From positions 22,207,788 through 22,271,787 of the forward strand of contig NC_088302.1 in the NCBI RefSeq assembly GCF_032854445.1: 64,000 nt of DNA. Reading direction: 5' to 3'. Below are positions 1 to 10,791 of the stretch, piece after piece. Origin of the DNA: Liolophura sinensis (taxonomy: Eukaryota > Mollusca > Polyplacophora > Chitonida > Chitonidae). Positions within the stretch are counted from its first letter, which is position 1, and each line of letters opens with the position of its first letter. Position numbers and translations under genes: made by a program. A model generated the notes under the pieces. It worked only from the letters and a program-made list of their open reading frames with translations, did no database searches and was not told the DNA's origin.

Positions 1-70
1 CATCTAGCCCAACACGCCATATTGTTTGCGGATGCGTGCACTTGGGGTGTCTTCTTAAGCTTGGTTGCTT
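1..70 (+). other. End of an open frame inside repeat R
   Basis: Positions 2-70 read HLAQHAILFADACTWGVFLS and then LVA stop. The inverted copy gives the same peptide end at 8,622-8,690 on the minus strand, where the frame stays open back to about 8,900 without a clear ATG. One base change between copies (GCC/GCT) is silent. No family recognised. Confidence 0.3.
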
Positions 71-631
71 GACATAATTGGCCTACATGAATACTACCGG
101 TACTCTACCAGCTTGCCCATAAATCATTATCACAAAAGCAAGCATAAAAGTTATGACTACGCAGCATAGTCCAAATTATGCAGGCTGGAGGAAGGCTACA
201 CGTAAAGAAGACTTGATGTTTTTGTGATCATTGCATTTAATTTATTACTTTTTCGTCAACTAGGCCTCTATGTAAAAGGATCTTACACAGGTGTACATTG
301 AAATCTAAGCCGTATGAAGAACTATTCCCTAGAACATAAACATAAAGAACATACAGCTGTCATTCTCGCTTAATGTAATTTGAGAAGCTTGACACGCTGA
401 TTACCTGGCTTATAGATTTATACAAGCAATGGCGTTATCAATGCATCAATATACATTTATAGATGTTCTTTTTTCAAGAGTTTATCGCAGAAAAAAAACA
501 CAACAAAGCTTTAAAAAAACTGGTTTTGTATCAAAATGATCACATGGCTAACCTAAAAGTTCATTCTTTCTAAACCGGCACAGTTGCACAATACTGCACA
601 ATACTGTACAAGACTGTACAAGATACATGGA

Positions 632-950
632 CTGCTTCGATGGTCTAATGGTTAGAGCATCTGCCTTGATGATCCGGAGACCAAGGATCAAACCCGGGTA
701 TGGATCATACCAAAGATTTTATCATGTTATTACCTGGCTTGGTGCTCTGAGGGGTTAGATCAAGGAAGCATGGCTGGTTGGCCCGGTTTCAATATAATGT
801 GACTGGGTGGGCTGTCATGTCTGGGTTGGCAACAACACTTTATCGGCATAAACTCGTCCTGCCACTAGAAGACACGGTATAGGTGTTCGCACCAAATGAC
901 TCTTCGTAGTCATATGACTGAAAAATTCTTTAAGTATGACGTAACACCTC
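632..950 (+). mobile_element. SINE-B (tRNA-headed) inside repeat R copy 1
   Basis: The tRNA-like head (CTTCGATGGTCTAATGGTTA with a box B-like GGATCAAACCC) is followed by a body and the tail TCATATGACTGAAAAATTCT. The matching site in the copy at 38.7-39.3 kb lacks it, showing a real insertion. Confidence 0.85.
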
Positions 951-1225
951 ATATATACACATACACGCATACATGTACGCTGTCAAGGTTAATGCACATT
1001 GCTGATTTCAGATAGAGAAAAAAACCGAAGTATCACATAAATCTATAATATAGCCACAAAATCGTTTAAATTCAAATACCGAATTTTTGGAAGCTGACAC
1101 AGCCATTTAGCGACAAATAAATCTTTCAAAAGCCTTTCCAGAGGTCAAACGGTTGGGAAATCGCCCTTAGCTTCTGTCAGCTAATCGTATCGCTGTATTT
1201 TGATACATTGGTGTCAACAGTGGTC

Positions 1226-1782
1226 TAGTTAAAATATTGTATTATATTTTTATTATTTTTTTTTATTTGTCAGTGTCTGACCTACATTTTTCTCTCTGTG
1301 TACTTAATAGCCTGCACTGTAATTTAGTCGAGGGTTCTAGAGTTGTCCGTGTTCATGAGTTTAGTGTCATTGTAAATAGAGTGTGCATTCTGGAAATATG
1401 TATTGGTGTTGTAAACATGTTTACCATCAAACCATCCCGAATTTTTTTGCATTAGTCTATAAATATGAGCGACGGAGTTGTGAAGTTCGCAGTCATTTAC
1501 TCAAGTCCACTTGTGAGGAGTGATTTACTCAAGTCTACTTGTGAGCAATCATATTTAGTGTTATCCTCTATGAAGGATTTTGCTAGGTTTGAAGGTATCG
1601 GCTATCACGCAATCCGACATTCGTAATTTGTACTCCATTTTCTGTACAGAGGGCTTTGTGAGCTTGTGTTTCGTCACTTGCTATTGCTGGAGACGTTATT
1701 TTAGAGATTGTATCGCTCATTATGTCTTTGAGCGATTACGTACCTTTCTGGATGCTTATATAAAGTCATAATATATTTGACA
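1226..1782. other. AT-rich stretch with TATA-like motif; no gene
   Basis: Contains CTATAAATATGAG at about 1458 and a 24-26 bp direct repeat with TTTACTCAAGTC near 1,497 and 1,523. Short open frames here show no domain. It could be the end of an LTR or intron of the decayed receptor copy. Confidence 0.3.
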
Positions 1783-1911
1783 GGACATTACTTAGGGCGG
1801 ATCATGTACCTGAGGAGCATATTGGACGCGCAAATATGGATGGTTCTCAGCGACAAGCGATCATCGGTTCTCAGACTGAATACGCTGATGGTATCGTCAT
1901 AGACATCGAAG
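1783..1911 (+). pseudogene. Decayed plus-strand copy of YWTD exon 14
   Basis: After an acceptor (ATATTTGACAG) the sequence encodes HIGRANMDGSQRQAII and ADGIVIDIE, matching exon 14 (HVGRANMDG, NGIAIDFE) of the minus gene. The start has lost the FWTD motif and one codon, and the donor position reads GAAGTT instead of GAAGGT, so the splice site is gone. It is a relic of a duplicated receptor gene on the opposite strand. Confidence 0.7.
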
Positions 1912-3262
1912 TTATGAACGCACCCAGGTCAGTCTTAATGGCAAGGTTGTATAGGTTATTATCCCACGCGCAAGAGTCAAGGAAACAGACTTTCCCGAAC
2001 TGTTAAGCAAGAACACTCAACTGACCAATCTTAAACACTAGTATCGCAACTAGGTCCACCGAATACCCCACACATTGGTAAATGCTCAAACAAATTGTAA
2101 CGTCATGAAGATACAATGGGGTACTCCTACACGCCAACCCCACGCCTCTCCCCACGCAATATTCCTTCCCGCCCGTGTCAATACGGTCCAAAGCTGTGAA
2201 TTCATTTGGTCTTTCCTTGATTACGTCACATTTATCGGTGTACGTTTGTTCATAAAATATATGTAAATAAATAAAACAAGTACACACACACTACAACGTC
2301 ACGGAAGAAAACGATGCGGTATACTGTCATTTGGACCGTCTGTGTAGTTTGTCTAGAGTCTCCCATTACCTTCATGGAGAACTGAATGAAAATTGACATT
2401 GTCACGAGATGTGGTGGGACATCGGATTTCTTGGATCCAGCCAATGCGGTATTCTGGGCCCAATGGTTTGAAAGTGTATTAGCTAATACCGGTATTAAAT
2501 CATATTTTAAATTAAAAATTTTATCCGAATTCAGCACTTAATGCAGTTGTCCAAAGTCAAAGAATGAGGGCATCAGATTTAGTTCATACTTAACAAACTG
2601 TTATGCCATTGCTTTTTGGACTACGTACAGAATTGAAGACTTTTAAAGTTTCATCTGGTATTAAGTCTTAAAAGAGTTTTTGAGCAATCAGGCCCAGATT
2701 GCTTCATAAAAAAGTTATATGGATTTACACCACCTTCCTGCCAGCTCTCAGAATTGGGTAATATTATTTTCAACATGACGACTGTATTTTCTTTCTGTCT
2801 CTCTCTCTCTCTCGCTTCATGCAGACACAAAATGTGCGTTACAGTCTTACCCAAACACAAACGCCTCACAATCATGTGATTTGAAACACCTACCTAAAGA
2901 CTAAGTGCCCTCTGCACTAAACTTCCCTTCCATGGAATACCAGGTTACCGCCATCAATAGCATTCTGATACCGCTTTGCGTCATCACATTAATGAGATGA
3001 CGCCTCTCATTGGCTGTGCGTGACACATTGTGGCCGGCGTGGTTATCTTTGTATTTCAGATGGGTACTTTTGATTCGGCCAATAACTGTAAAACACTTTG
3101 ACGGATTGCTTTTGAACGTGGCAATCTCAAGTGTTGAGGCGTCAAATAGAGGAGGTTAGGATTGCCTTTCAGCAAAGTGCGTGAAAACATATACGCGCAA
3201 AACATTTTTGTCTTCCAGTCATTTAACTTTGTCCCGACAGTAAGTCAAAAGATGTTTCACTG
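1912..3262. other. Non-coding stretch with one dispersed repeat
   Basis: No gene seen. Positions about 2,455-2,690 resemble 6,372-6,590 (shared GCAGTTGTCCA and CTGGTATTAA...CTTAAAA). A CT-microsatellite lies near 2,795-2,815. Short frames overlap on both strands without recognisable domains. Confidence 0.4.
2455..2690 (+). repeat. Dispersed repeat Q, copy 1
   Basis: Diverged direct match to 6,372-6,590. Both carry CAATGGTTTGAA/CAATTGTCTAAA, a TTAATACTGG-type block, ATGCAGTTGTCCA and TCTGGTATTAA. Element type unknown. Confidence 0.5.
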
Positions 3263-3263
3263 C

Positions 3264-3527
3264 ATTTATTTATTTATTTTATTGGTGGTTTACACCATAC
3301 TCGAGAATATTTCACTTATACGATGGGGGCCAGCATTATGGTTGAAGGAAACCAGGCAGACGTCGGGGGAAACCCACGACCACTCGCAGACTGCTGACCT
3401 ACCCACGTACGTCCGGAGAAAGCCAGCATGAGATGCGCTTGAACTCACAGCGACCGAATCGGTGATGAGAGGTTCTGGTTCATTGGGCCGCCCTGGCGTG
3501 CTAACCCTCTCGACCACGGAGGCCCCT
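3264..3527 (-). mobile_element. SINE-A, near full length
   Basis: Read on the minus strand: GGGGCCTCCGTGG head, GTGAGTTCAAGCGC box B-like region, GTCGTGGGTTTCCCC, then tail GTATAAGTGAAATATTCTCG and a TAAATAAATAAA end. It belongs to the same family as the copies at 36,590, 39,608 and 61,710. Confidence 0.85.
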
Positions 3528-4063
3528 TTTTTACATTTAACACAGTAGTACGACTTCAGTGAGAGGATGACTGAGATTGGTTTATGCGTAAGCTGGAGGT
3601 AATGAACACGACTGCCAGTGGAATGTCCTTTGCCTGCCTCAACTAGGCTCTGAATATGTGGAATGTAAGGCTCTTAAATGAAAAACACGATGACCTAAAC
3701 CCCATAGCTGAGGAGATGTGCTTGCAACGCCTACATTTCCCTGTCAATCTGTTAAATTCATATGTCAAGTACTGGTATAGCGTCACACGTAAGCAATAAA
3801 GGAGAATTCTGAGTCGATAACGGCAAAAGCCATTTCCAAAACATGCCACTTAAAACACCAGTTTTCATAGTAATATGTAAGAAATTAATATACAAATAGA
3901 AAAGCAAAAGTTGTAACATATAAGAAATGAGCAGTGATTTGTTTTCAAGAGACATGATATAACACTATTAAGGTTCAAATGTGATTAATTATATAGAGTA
4001 TGGGGACATGTGGCCTTGGCATGTTATTATTGCTTTTACATTAAAAAAAATTTCTTTGCACAG
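3528..4063. other. No gene seen
   Basis: AT-rich spacer upstream of the exon 15 relic, probably its intron. Short frames on the minus strand have no domain. Confidence 0.4.
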
Positions 4064-4220
4064 ATGGTCGCCTGTTTTGGTTTGACAGAGGTCGAAAGGT
4101 CATAGAAAGGGTCACACGATGTAGAGCTGAGAGACAAATATGTCTGAAGGATGTAAATGTGTACTTTTAACCCTTCGTCATCAATGGAGATAAGCTCTAC
4201 AAAACTGACAGGGACAGCGG
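4064..4220 (+). pseudogene. Decayed plus-strand copy of YWTD exon 15
   Basis: The exon is 157 nt, the same as exon 15 on the minus strand, with acceptor (TTTGCACAG) and donor (GTGAGA) kept. It encodes RLFWFDRGRKVIERV and INGDKLYKTDRDSG, parallel to LFWSDGGRGVIER and IDGDKLYYTAWNRG. One in-frame TAA interrupts it at about 4168. It keeps the order exon 14, exon 15 with the copy at 1783, so both come from one duplicated gene. Confidence 0.8.
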
Positions 4221-4608
4221 GTGAGACCACCTACAATTACAGAGGATGAAATATAGATCCGACCAAATGTAGGAAACTGGAGGCAAAATCCTTTCAGCGT
4301 AGATCTGATGTAGTGTTACGGATTTGTCGGCAGTTGAGAAAAAAATAATCAGGCGTTGCGACTGGCCACTTTATTTGAGGCACAGTATACAAGGAATTTA
4401 TTGAAAGATGGAAATAAAATAAGTTAAACGCGCTTCAGAGAATAGCTCTATTTCACTTGCAACACATTCAGTTTAGAGCCTCTGGGTGGTCGATGATAGA
4501 ATGTAGTACGTGAAGTGGGTCATCATATCACTATTACGACCATTTCTGTCCTGTTTTGCAAAAAAAATTCCCAGACGTTTTTTTTTTCTATTTTCAAAAC
4601 TTTTCAGA

Positions 4609-4661
4609 TGCGCAGATGAAGTGAATCTGGAAGCGGACGAACGGACGTGTGAAGGGGGTTA
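4609..4661 (+). pseudogene. Partial plus-strand copy of EGF exon 17
   Basis: After TTTTCAG the frame reads CADEVNLEADERTCEGG and stops at TAG. It resembles the second half of EGF3 (CARADRVGL, TCVEG) in the minus gene. The first half of the module is missing. It is short, and rests mainly on position after the exon 15 copy and on the C-terminal cysteine pair. Confidence 0.35.
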
Positions 4662-5956
4662 GTGCCAAATATTGCTAATGCTTGTTCAGTTCGTTACGCT
4701 ACATCTACATGTAATAATGTAATATCCTTATGAATCGTATCGACAAAATACATGTCAAGTCTTCGTTCTTAACCACACCCAGACCTGGATTTATTACGTT
4801 GTATGTTACGCCTGATGTCACGCACTCAATTAATAGAAGGCACGACAAACACCATCAGTCAGATTGCTCGAACACAGTCAGCTGATGTCTGGTTTCGGCC
4901 TAAGCTGTCGACTGTGTGTATCTAGATCATGGTGTGAGAATGTCTGTAAGGTGGATGACATTATTACTTACAAGAGCCGCGCAATTAAACTCTATAACTG
5001 AATTATATTTGACTTATGTTTAGTTTTTCCTGCATGGCATATTGTGCTGAACAGAAAAAGAATTAATTTGTCCACAGATAAAACCGTGACATAAGTAAAA
5101 AGCTGTGACTTCAGGCAAGTTTCTTTTCCTTTTGAAAAGATTTTTTTTTGGCAAAATTCCACCAAAAATAATATAAGTACATGTATGGAATGGAATGTAA
5201 GCGTACAACTTTAAAGCTGTTTTTAACTAAATTTTTAAGTTTAGGCTGTGTTATTCACGAGGATTCTCAGCCCAAAGAGAAAGTATCAAACTCACTTTGG
5301 TTTCTGGATTTCGGTAAAGAAGTTGCCGTTAACTCACGTTTCATTCTCAGTGAAGTAGCATACGGACGGCTGACTGAGTGGAAATACCCCAGAGCTAAAT
5401 GCATGTTTAAGTGTGTGAGCATTTGTGGTGTCATAAGAAATGGATTCAAAGAGAATGCATGTTTAGTGGCAGGAATGCTAGCTTTTCAAACATGGGATAC
5501 AATAATAACTGGTGTATGTACATATAAAGATATCCATTACAGATGTGACTGTGAGCTCACCTAAAGGCTATACACCAAGCTCAGTAGCACACCATTAACT
5601 GTAATCAATCATTTATCACCGGTAAAAAATTAAATTCAAAATGAAATTAAGACATAAATTATATCACAGATTATGTCAGAAATATCCATTTACATGCAAC
5701 ACTAAAACGCGAGCGAATTAAAGCAAATCACTTCATCATATAAGGCAGCCATGCAAACTTAAGACATGAAGGTATCCAATAAAACAAAACAGGGTAATTT
5801 CAGAAGGAATCTAAATATACTCTACTGGATATAGGAATATCCACCTGACTACTAACTCATATTCACTTTGGTACTAAACCCAGAATGAATTTGGACTCAA
5901 CAGAAATCACAGTGCCTTCTGATGACCTGTTTTCAGTACCAGAATGAGTTCTTTTA
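4662..5956. other. No assignable gene; one 127-codon open frame
   Basis: An ATG-started frame at 5,181-5,564 (plus) encodes 127 residues with several cysteines near the end (CTYKDIHYRCDCELT). It has no recognised domain, no clear signal peptide and no poly(A) context. The rest is AT-rich spacer. Confidence 0.2.
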
Positions 5957-6112
5957 TATTTACGCCGTACTCAAGAGTATTTGGCATACGATGGTGGCCA
6001 GCATTGTGCTGGAGCATCTGGGAAGGCGGGGGGGGGGGACTGACGACCATCCGCAGTTTGCTGTCGTACGACCAGAGATCACACCGCAATGGTGAGAGGC
6101 ACCTGCATCCTT
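5957..6112 (-). mobile_element. SINE-A fragment, diverged
   Basis: TACGCCGTACTCAAGAGTAT, GGTGGCCAGCATTGTG, ACGACCATCCGCAG and GGTGAGAGGCACCTG follow the SINE-A order on the minus strand. A G-run near 6,030 and missing head mark it as an old copy. Confidence 0.7.
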
Positions 6113-6371
6113 GAAAATGATACCACACACAAAACACCCCTTGGCCACTCGAATGACTTGACATAACAAAAGCTACTGCACAAGATGCAGTAAGCAATAC
6201 TCTTCTGTTCAACGCCAGGTACGAAATTTACAGGCAAAAGAACTGACTATATATTGGCGCATCCCTTTCGGTCTAAAATGTAGCAAATCTATTACCCATT
6301 TTTAAAACGGGGATGCTGATGAAAAATGTAATAACAGGGATATATCTCTATTAAGATTATTATTTAGATCA

Positions 6372-6590
6372 CTGGCTCAATTGTCTAAACATGTTTTAAT
6401 TAATACTGGTGTTAAGTCATGTGTTATATTTAAAATTTTAGCAAAGCTCAGCAGCCAATATGCAGTTGTCCAGTTAGAGTATAACATCCACAGTCTTTTT
6501 TTGTTAAGTGCAAAATCGTAGACTTGGCTTAAAGTTAAATCTGGTATTAAATCTTAAAACAGTTTTGAACAAAGGGGCGATGAAGGTTTT
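6372..6590 (+). repeat. Dispersed repeat Q, copy 2
   Basis: Same orientation as 2,455-2,690 and about 70 percent alike by eye. No terminal inverted repeat or target duplication identified. Confidence 0.5.
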
Positions 6591-7683
6591 GAAGGAAATA
6601 AAGATAGTTATGCCTAAAAAATAGTACAGTAGTATTTTCTTCAGAAGATTATAATGCCGTTCAGCCGGAAGTCAGCTCATTTTACAGAATACCCAGTTTC
6701 TACCCAATTCTTCCGTTATCACTGTTATGCATTGACTTATTATGTACGGTATATAATACACATACAACTTAACAACCAGCCTGTGTCGCAAATAACGATT
6801 GAATGACGAAACGATTTTGTTCAGGTCTACAATCGGGAAATACTATCTTTGTTGTTGCGTCAATCACTTCCGGTACCATCACTGATGCGACGTTCCTGAA
6901 TGTAGTAGTATAGCTGGTTGGTGGAAAGCTGTGTATTACGCTATATTAAGTGTATGGTTTTACATGCACATTTTACCAGTCGAAAAAAAGGGTCTTTTTG
7001 TCTTTAATGTGAGGCCTTAACATTAATACCGGTCAGACATAAGGAATATATGTGTCAGGGTTGAAGCTATGCTTGAGAGTAATGTTTATTATTCTGCAAT
7101 GGCTGCACATGCCATCCAAAAATACGTCCTCATGTTCGAAAGTGCTTTTAACTATAATATCTGTACATGTTGGAGGAGACCATACCGCGAACTTTAATGT
7201 TAGCACACATATGAGTTATACAAAGATAAGTTCTCATGACGTTGGAGAGTGTCCCTTTATTTTAGACGATTAACCGTACTTTTGTTCAGTCTATATAGGC
7301 TATTCATACTAATGTGTACAGTGCTTTAAGCAGCATGTACCGGAGATTTTTGGGCACAAAAAATCCATATTCGCTGTAATCAAATCAAATTTTCTGTATA
7401 TACCAGAAATATCTTCAATTACTGCCTTTCAGTAAACATCAGACTTTATATTTATTGTGTTAAAATTATTTGAAAGTTTGCAAAAGTTATGATAAGACCC
7501 GCTTTAGAAGTTTTAAAAACTTAATACCCATTTTGAACGGTAAGACGTAAATAGACAAAAGGCTGATATTTTGTGAATGTTTGGGCTATTCTAAAATAAT
7601 AGCAAAAATTCGACTGGATTTGCGTTGATAGATTTCACCCAAAACCGAATCATCCCAGTGTAACTTTTATTGCATGCCTGTGC
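6591..7683. other. No gene seen
   Basis: AT-rich sequence with scattered short frames and no repeat or domain that I can name. Confidence 0.4.
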
Positions 7684-7955
7684 ATGCTTGATATCAGAAT
7701 ATTCAATTCATGCCAATGTTCGATATCAGAATAATTACGCCATGCCAATGCTCGATATCGGAATATTTATTTCATACCTATGCTGGATATCGGAATATTT
7801 ATTTCATGCCTACACTCGATATCATAATGTTTTACTCAAGTAACAATTTCATGTCAATAGATATTATTTTAACCATTGATATACATGAACATACACATTG
7901 ATGTTATATACACTAATGGTATATACATTGATGTTATATACATTGATATATATGC
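7684..7955. repeat. Two adjoining short tandem arrays
   Basis: Positions 7,684-7,840 hold about five units of 32-33 bp with GATATCGGAATATTTATTTC. Positions 7,865-7,955 repeat TACATTGATGTTATATA-type units. Short frames here follow the repeats. Confidence 0.75.
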
Positions 7956-8115
7956 GTACTTGTTTCAATCAACACATGACCTCACGAGCATGCAATCCCT
8001 TGATGTTATAAGCCTGCAACCAGCTCAGTCGATTGAGGCATCGTTCTGCGTGACTTATCTCTGTGTGAGGACTGTTTCTGTTTGTAGGCCCAGTTATGTA
8101 CCGTGAACAGCAAAG

Positions 8116-8692
8116 AATACAAATTTTTCAGTCATATGACGACGAAGAGTCATTTGGTGCGTGCACTTCTAGTGGCAGGCGCTCTGAACATTAGACCATC
8201 GAAGCGGCCCATGTATATTGTACACTATTGCGCAACTGAGCCGGTTTAGAAAGAATGAACTTTCAGGTTAGCCTTGCGATCATTTCCATACAAAACCAGT
8301 TTTTATAGCTTTCTTCCGTTTTTTCTGCGATAAGTTCTTGAAAAAAGGACCTCTGTAAATATGTTAGGAATAGATCTTCATACGGCTCAGATTTCAACTT
8401 TCGTGTAGGCCTCTTTTACATAGAGTTCTAGTTGACGAACAATAAATTAAATTAATAAATTAAATGCAATGATCACAAAAACATCAAGTCTTCTTGGTGT
8501 TTAGCCTGCCTTCAGCCTGCATAATTTGGACTATGCTGCGTAGTCATAACTTTTATGCTTGCCTTTGTGATAATGATTTATGGGCCAGCTGGTAGAGTAG
8601 TATTCATGTAGGCCAATTATGTCAAGCAACCAAGCTTAAGAAGACACCCCAAGTGCACGCATCCGCAAACAATATAGCGTGTTGGGCTAGAT
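8116..8692 (-). repeat. Dispersed repeat R, copy 2 (inverted)
   Basis: Reverse complement of about 1-645 plus the SINE end. It includes a SINE-B at about 8,122-8,207 that has lost its middle, keeping only head and tail. With copy 1 it forms an inverted pair around 7.4 kb that includes the exon 14/15 relics. Confidence 0.85.
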
Positions 8693-9954
8693 GCTCATCG
8701 CCCTTTACAATCACCAGTAACTTGTTGTTGTTGTTAGGACTAACTGATAAGAGTAGATGCCATGGTAACCCTGGGTTCGATGTGATGGTACTACCTTGTG
8801 ATAACGGGCTATTCACTAGGCGCGGCTGTTTTGTAACGTTTATGTTTGTTTGTCGTTTACCGTGTGATGTAGACTGCCAACCTGGTCCTCCTGAATGCGT
8901 TACCCGTCACCCTAGCGTAGCTTACGATGTTCTTTCTTGGGAGAACAGTGTGTGTCTTGTGGCCAACATGAGAGATAAACCGTGTCATGCAAAATAAAAC
9001 TTTCAATTTCTTATGATTCTTTTCCCAGCTAATATAGGAAATTGTTATTGTGGTACGCGGTAGGAATTAGATAAATATCCTTTGATGGTCAATCGGTCCA
9101 TATCGGTCCATACATTCATGGGGCATTCATGGCACCAAACCGTCAAACCTGGAAAGAATCAATGTTGCTTTGCCAACATTAACACATTTACAGAGATGCC
9201 TTGGCTCTTCTTAGCTGCACTCTACTGTCCCATTTTCGTGCCTTGTAGTCTCGTGTTTCTAGTGCCAAATTGGTTAACTTAAATGTCCATGGCCTGCTTG
9301 CACAATGAAATCGTAGTCACAATCATTAGTAGACCAGACAATTGAATGTGCAACTGATAGTCAAAATAAGTTGCGCCGCTTGCAAGAAGGAATTTTAAGA
9401 CGTAATTTTTACAGTTACAATTGCAATCGTAGGCCAAATTTGATTCCTAAATGTACATAAGGGTGGATTGTGTAAATGGACACCCTACCGGTCAAAAACT
9501 TTCCTTCCCTTTATTTTCAAAGAAGTTCTACATCACAATGATTCAGCAGCTAACAAACAACAAAAATGCTCGTGACCTATATTTTTTTTAGACAATTGCG
9601 TTTCACATCTTTTCAAACTGAGTCGAAAAGTATTAACTAACATTCTACCAATGGCAAGTAACTGTACTTTACGTTAAGTTTGTCGCGTTTGTAAATATTT
9701 AAACCAGGGTCGACCGGATTGTAATTCCTGATTGTAAGTTACAACTGTTGTAGGTTATAATCTACAATATATAATAATATGACCTACATGTATAGGTGCA
9801 TTCATGTATGTATACTGTCTTCATTTTACTGGTTCTAATGTGCATGAATTGTGATCCTTTACCTTTCGATATTTTATTGCGTTATGACTTTTAATGCCTA
9901 TGGTTACATTAGTCCACCGTGATCTTTGTCTTCTGTGGATTTATGCACTGTGAC
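8693..9954. other. No clear gene; open frame ending at AATAAA
   Basis: A plus-strand frame (8,653-8,997, 114 codons) ends beside AAAATAAAAC at 8,991. The minus strand is open over the same stretch. Cysteines cluster late (CRLPCDVDCQPGPPEC) but match no domain I know. The rest to 9,954 is AT-rich. Confidence 0.25.
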
Positions 9955-10220
9955 CTTTTACTTACAGGCGCGTTATGCATTGTGATCTTTTACTTACAGG
10001 CGTGCTGTGGACTGTGACCTTTTACTTACAGGCGCGTTATGAATTGTGACCTTTTACTTACAGGTGTGCCTTGCACTGTGACCTTTTACTCACAGGCGTG
10101 TTATGCATCGTGGCATTTTAGTCACAGGTGTGTTATACGTTGTGGCCTTTTACTAACAGGTGTGTTGTGCATTGTGACCTTTTACTTACAGGAGTGTTAT
10201 GCATTGTGACCTTTCACCTT
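9955..10220 (+). repeat. 32-33 bp minisatellite, short paralogous array
   Basis: About eight units of TGACCTTTTACTTACAGGCG with a TTATGCATTG linker. This is the reverse complement of the array at 36,930-37,890, and both lie just upstream of an exon 3 copy on their own strand. It was therefore duplicated with the exon. Confidence 0.85.
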
Positions 10221-10377
10221 TGCAATGGGGTACTATTCAGCCTAAAACTATTTCAATGTTTACCTATTCATCTACATGTAAGATGATTTTTCTTCCAAAT
10301 ACAAAGCGTTAAGCTCTTTTATTGTTTGGAGATTCGAAGGCCCTTGTCAGCTGAACTCTCGTCAAATTCTTATGCAA

Positions 10378-10573
10378 ATTTTTACTTTGGATTTTTATAG
10401 TGCTGGACAGTCTGTACCAGCCCCGGGCATTGACTACTGACAATGACACGGAAAAGATGTACTGGCTGGATAAGGTGAAGGAAATTGTGGAATATTACGA
10501 CAGTGATGGCCAAGACCGCAATGTTCTGCTGAAAATGAACTCAGTGGAGTTCTTTGACATCGTTTATTATCAG
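10378..10573 (+). pseudogene. Decayed plus-strand copy of YWTD exon 3
   Basis: It encodes VLDSLYQPRALTTDNDTEKMY and WLDKVKEIVEYYDSDGQDRN, closely matching exon 3 (YEPRALTID, SDGQDRNVL). The acceptor has become TGCAAA and about 70 nt after FLLW are deleted, while the donor GTAGGG is intact. Introns on both sides also match the minus gene, so this was a genomic duplication and not a retrocopy. Confidence 0.85.
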
Positions 10574-10791
10574 GTAGGGTGCAATCAACAGTTTTATTGA
10601 TAACATTATTATTATAACAGCACGGGATGGATCAGTAAAGCTTGGCATACAACACTTAGCAGCACAGAGTAAAACCAGAGCAGTGACAATCAGGCAATGA
10701 TCGACAAATTGTCACATGTATTAGCAGATAAATCTGTCGTCTTGTAAATTTACCTCATCTAGGCCTTTATTCCGACTGTTCATGTGTGTTT

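Larger units (their letters stand above)
1..1225 (+). repeat. Dispersed repeat R, copy 1 (with SINE inside)
   Basis: Positions 1-620 match the reverse complement of 8,208-8,692, and 340-600 plus 1,010-1,225 match 38,800-39,310 in the same orientation. Shared marks are TTATCGCAGAAAAA, TGGCTAACCTAAAAG and TTTAGCGACAAATAAATCTT. The left end runs off the window. The type of element is not recognised. Confidence 0.8.

Noticed and set aside
632-720. Possible functional tRNA gene
   Set aside because: Box A and B-like motifs belong to a SINE head followed by the family body and tail; no cloverleaf end is kept. The same holds for the other SINE heads.
10378-10573. Exon 3 copy as a working exon of a plus-strand gene
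   Set aside because: The acceptor is lost and about 70 nt are deleted; no compatible neighbouring plus-strand exons were found.
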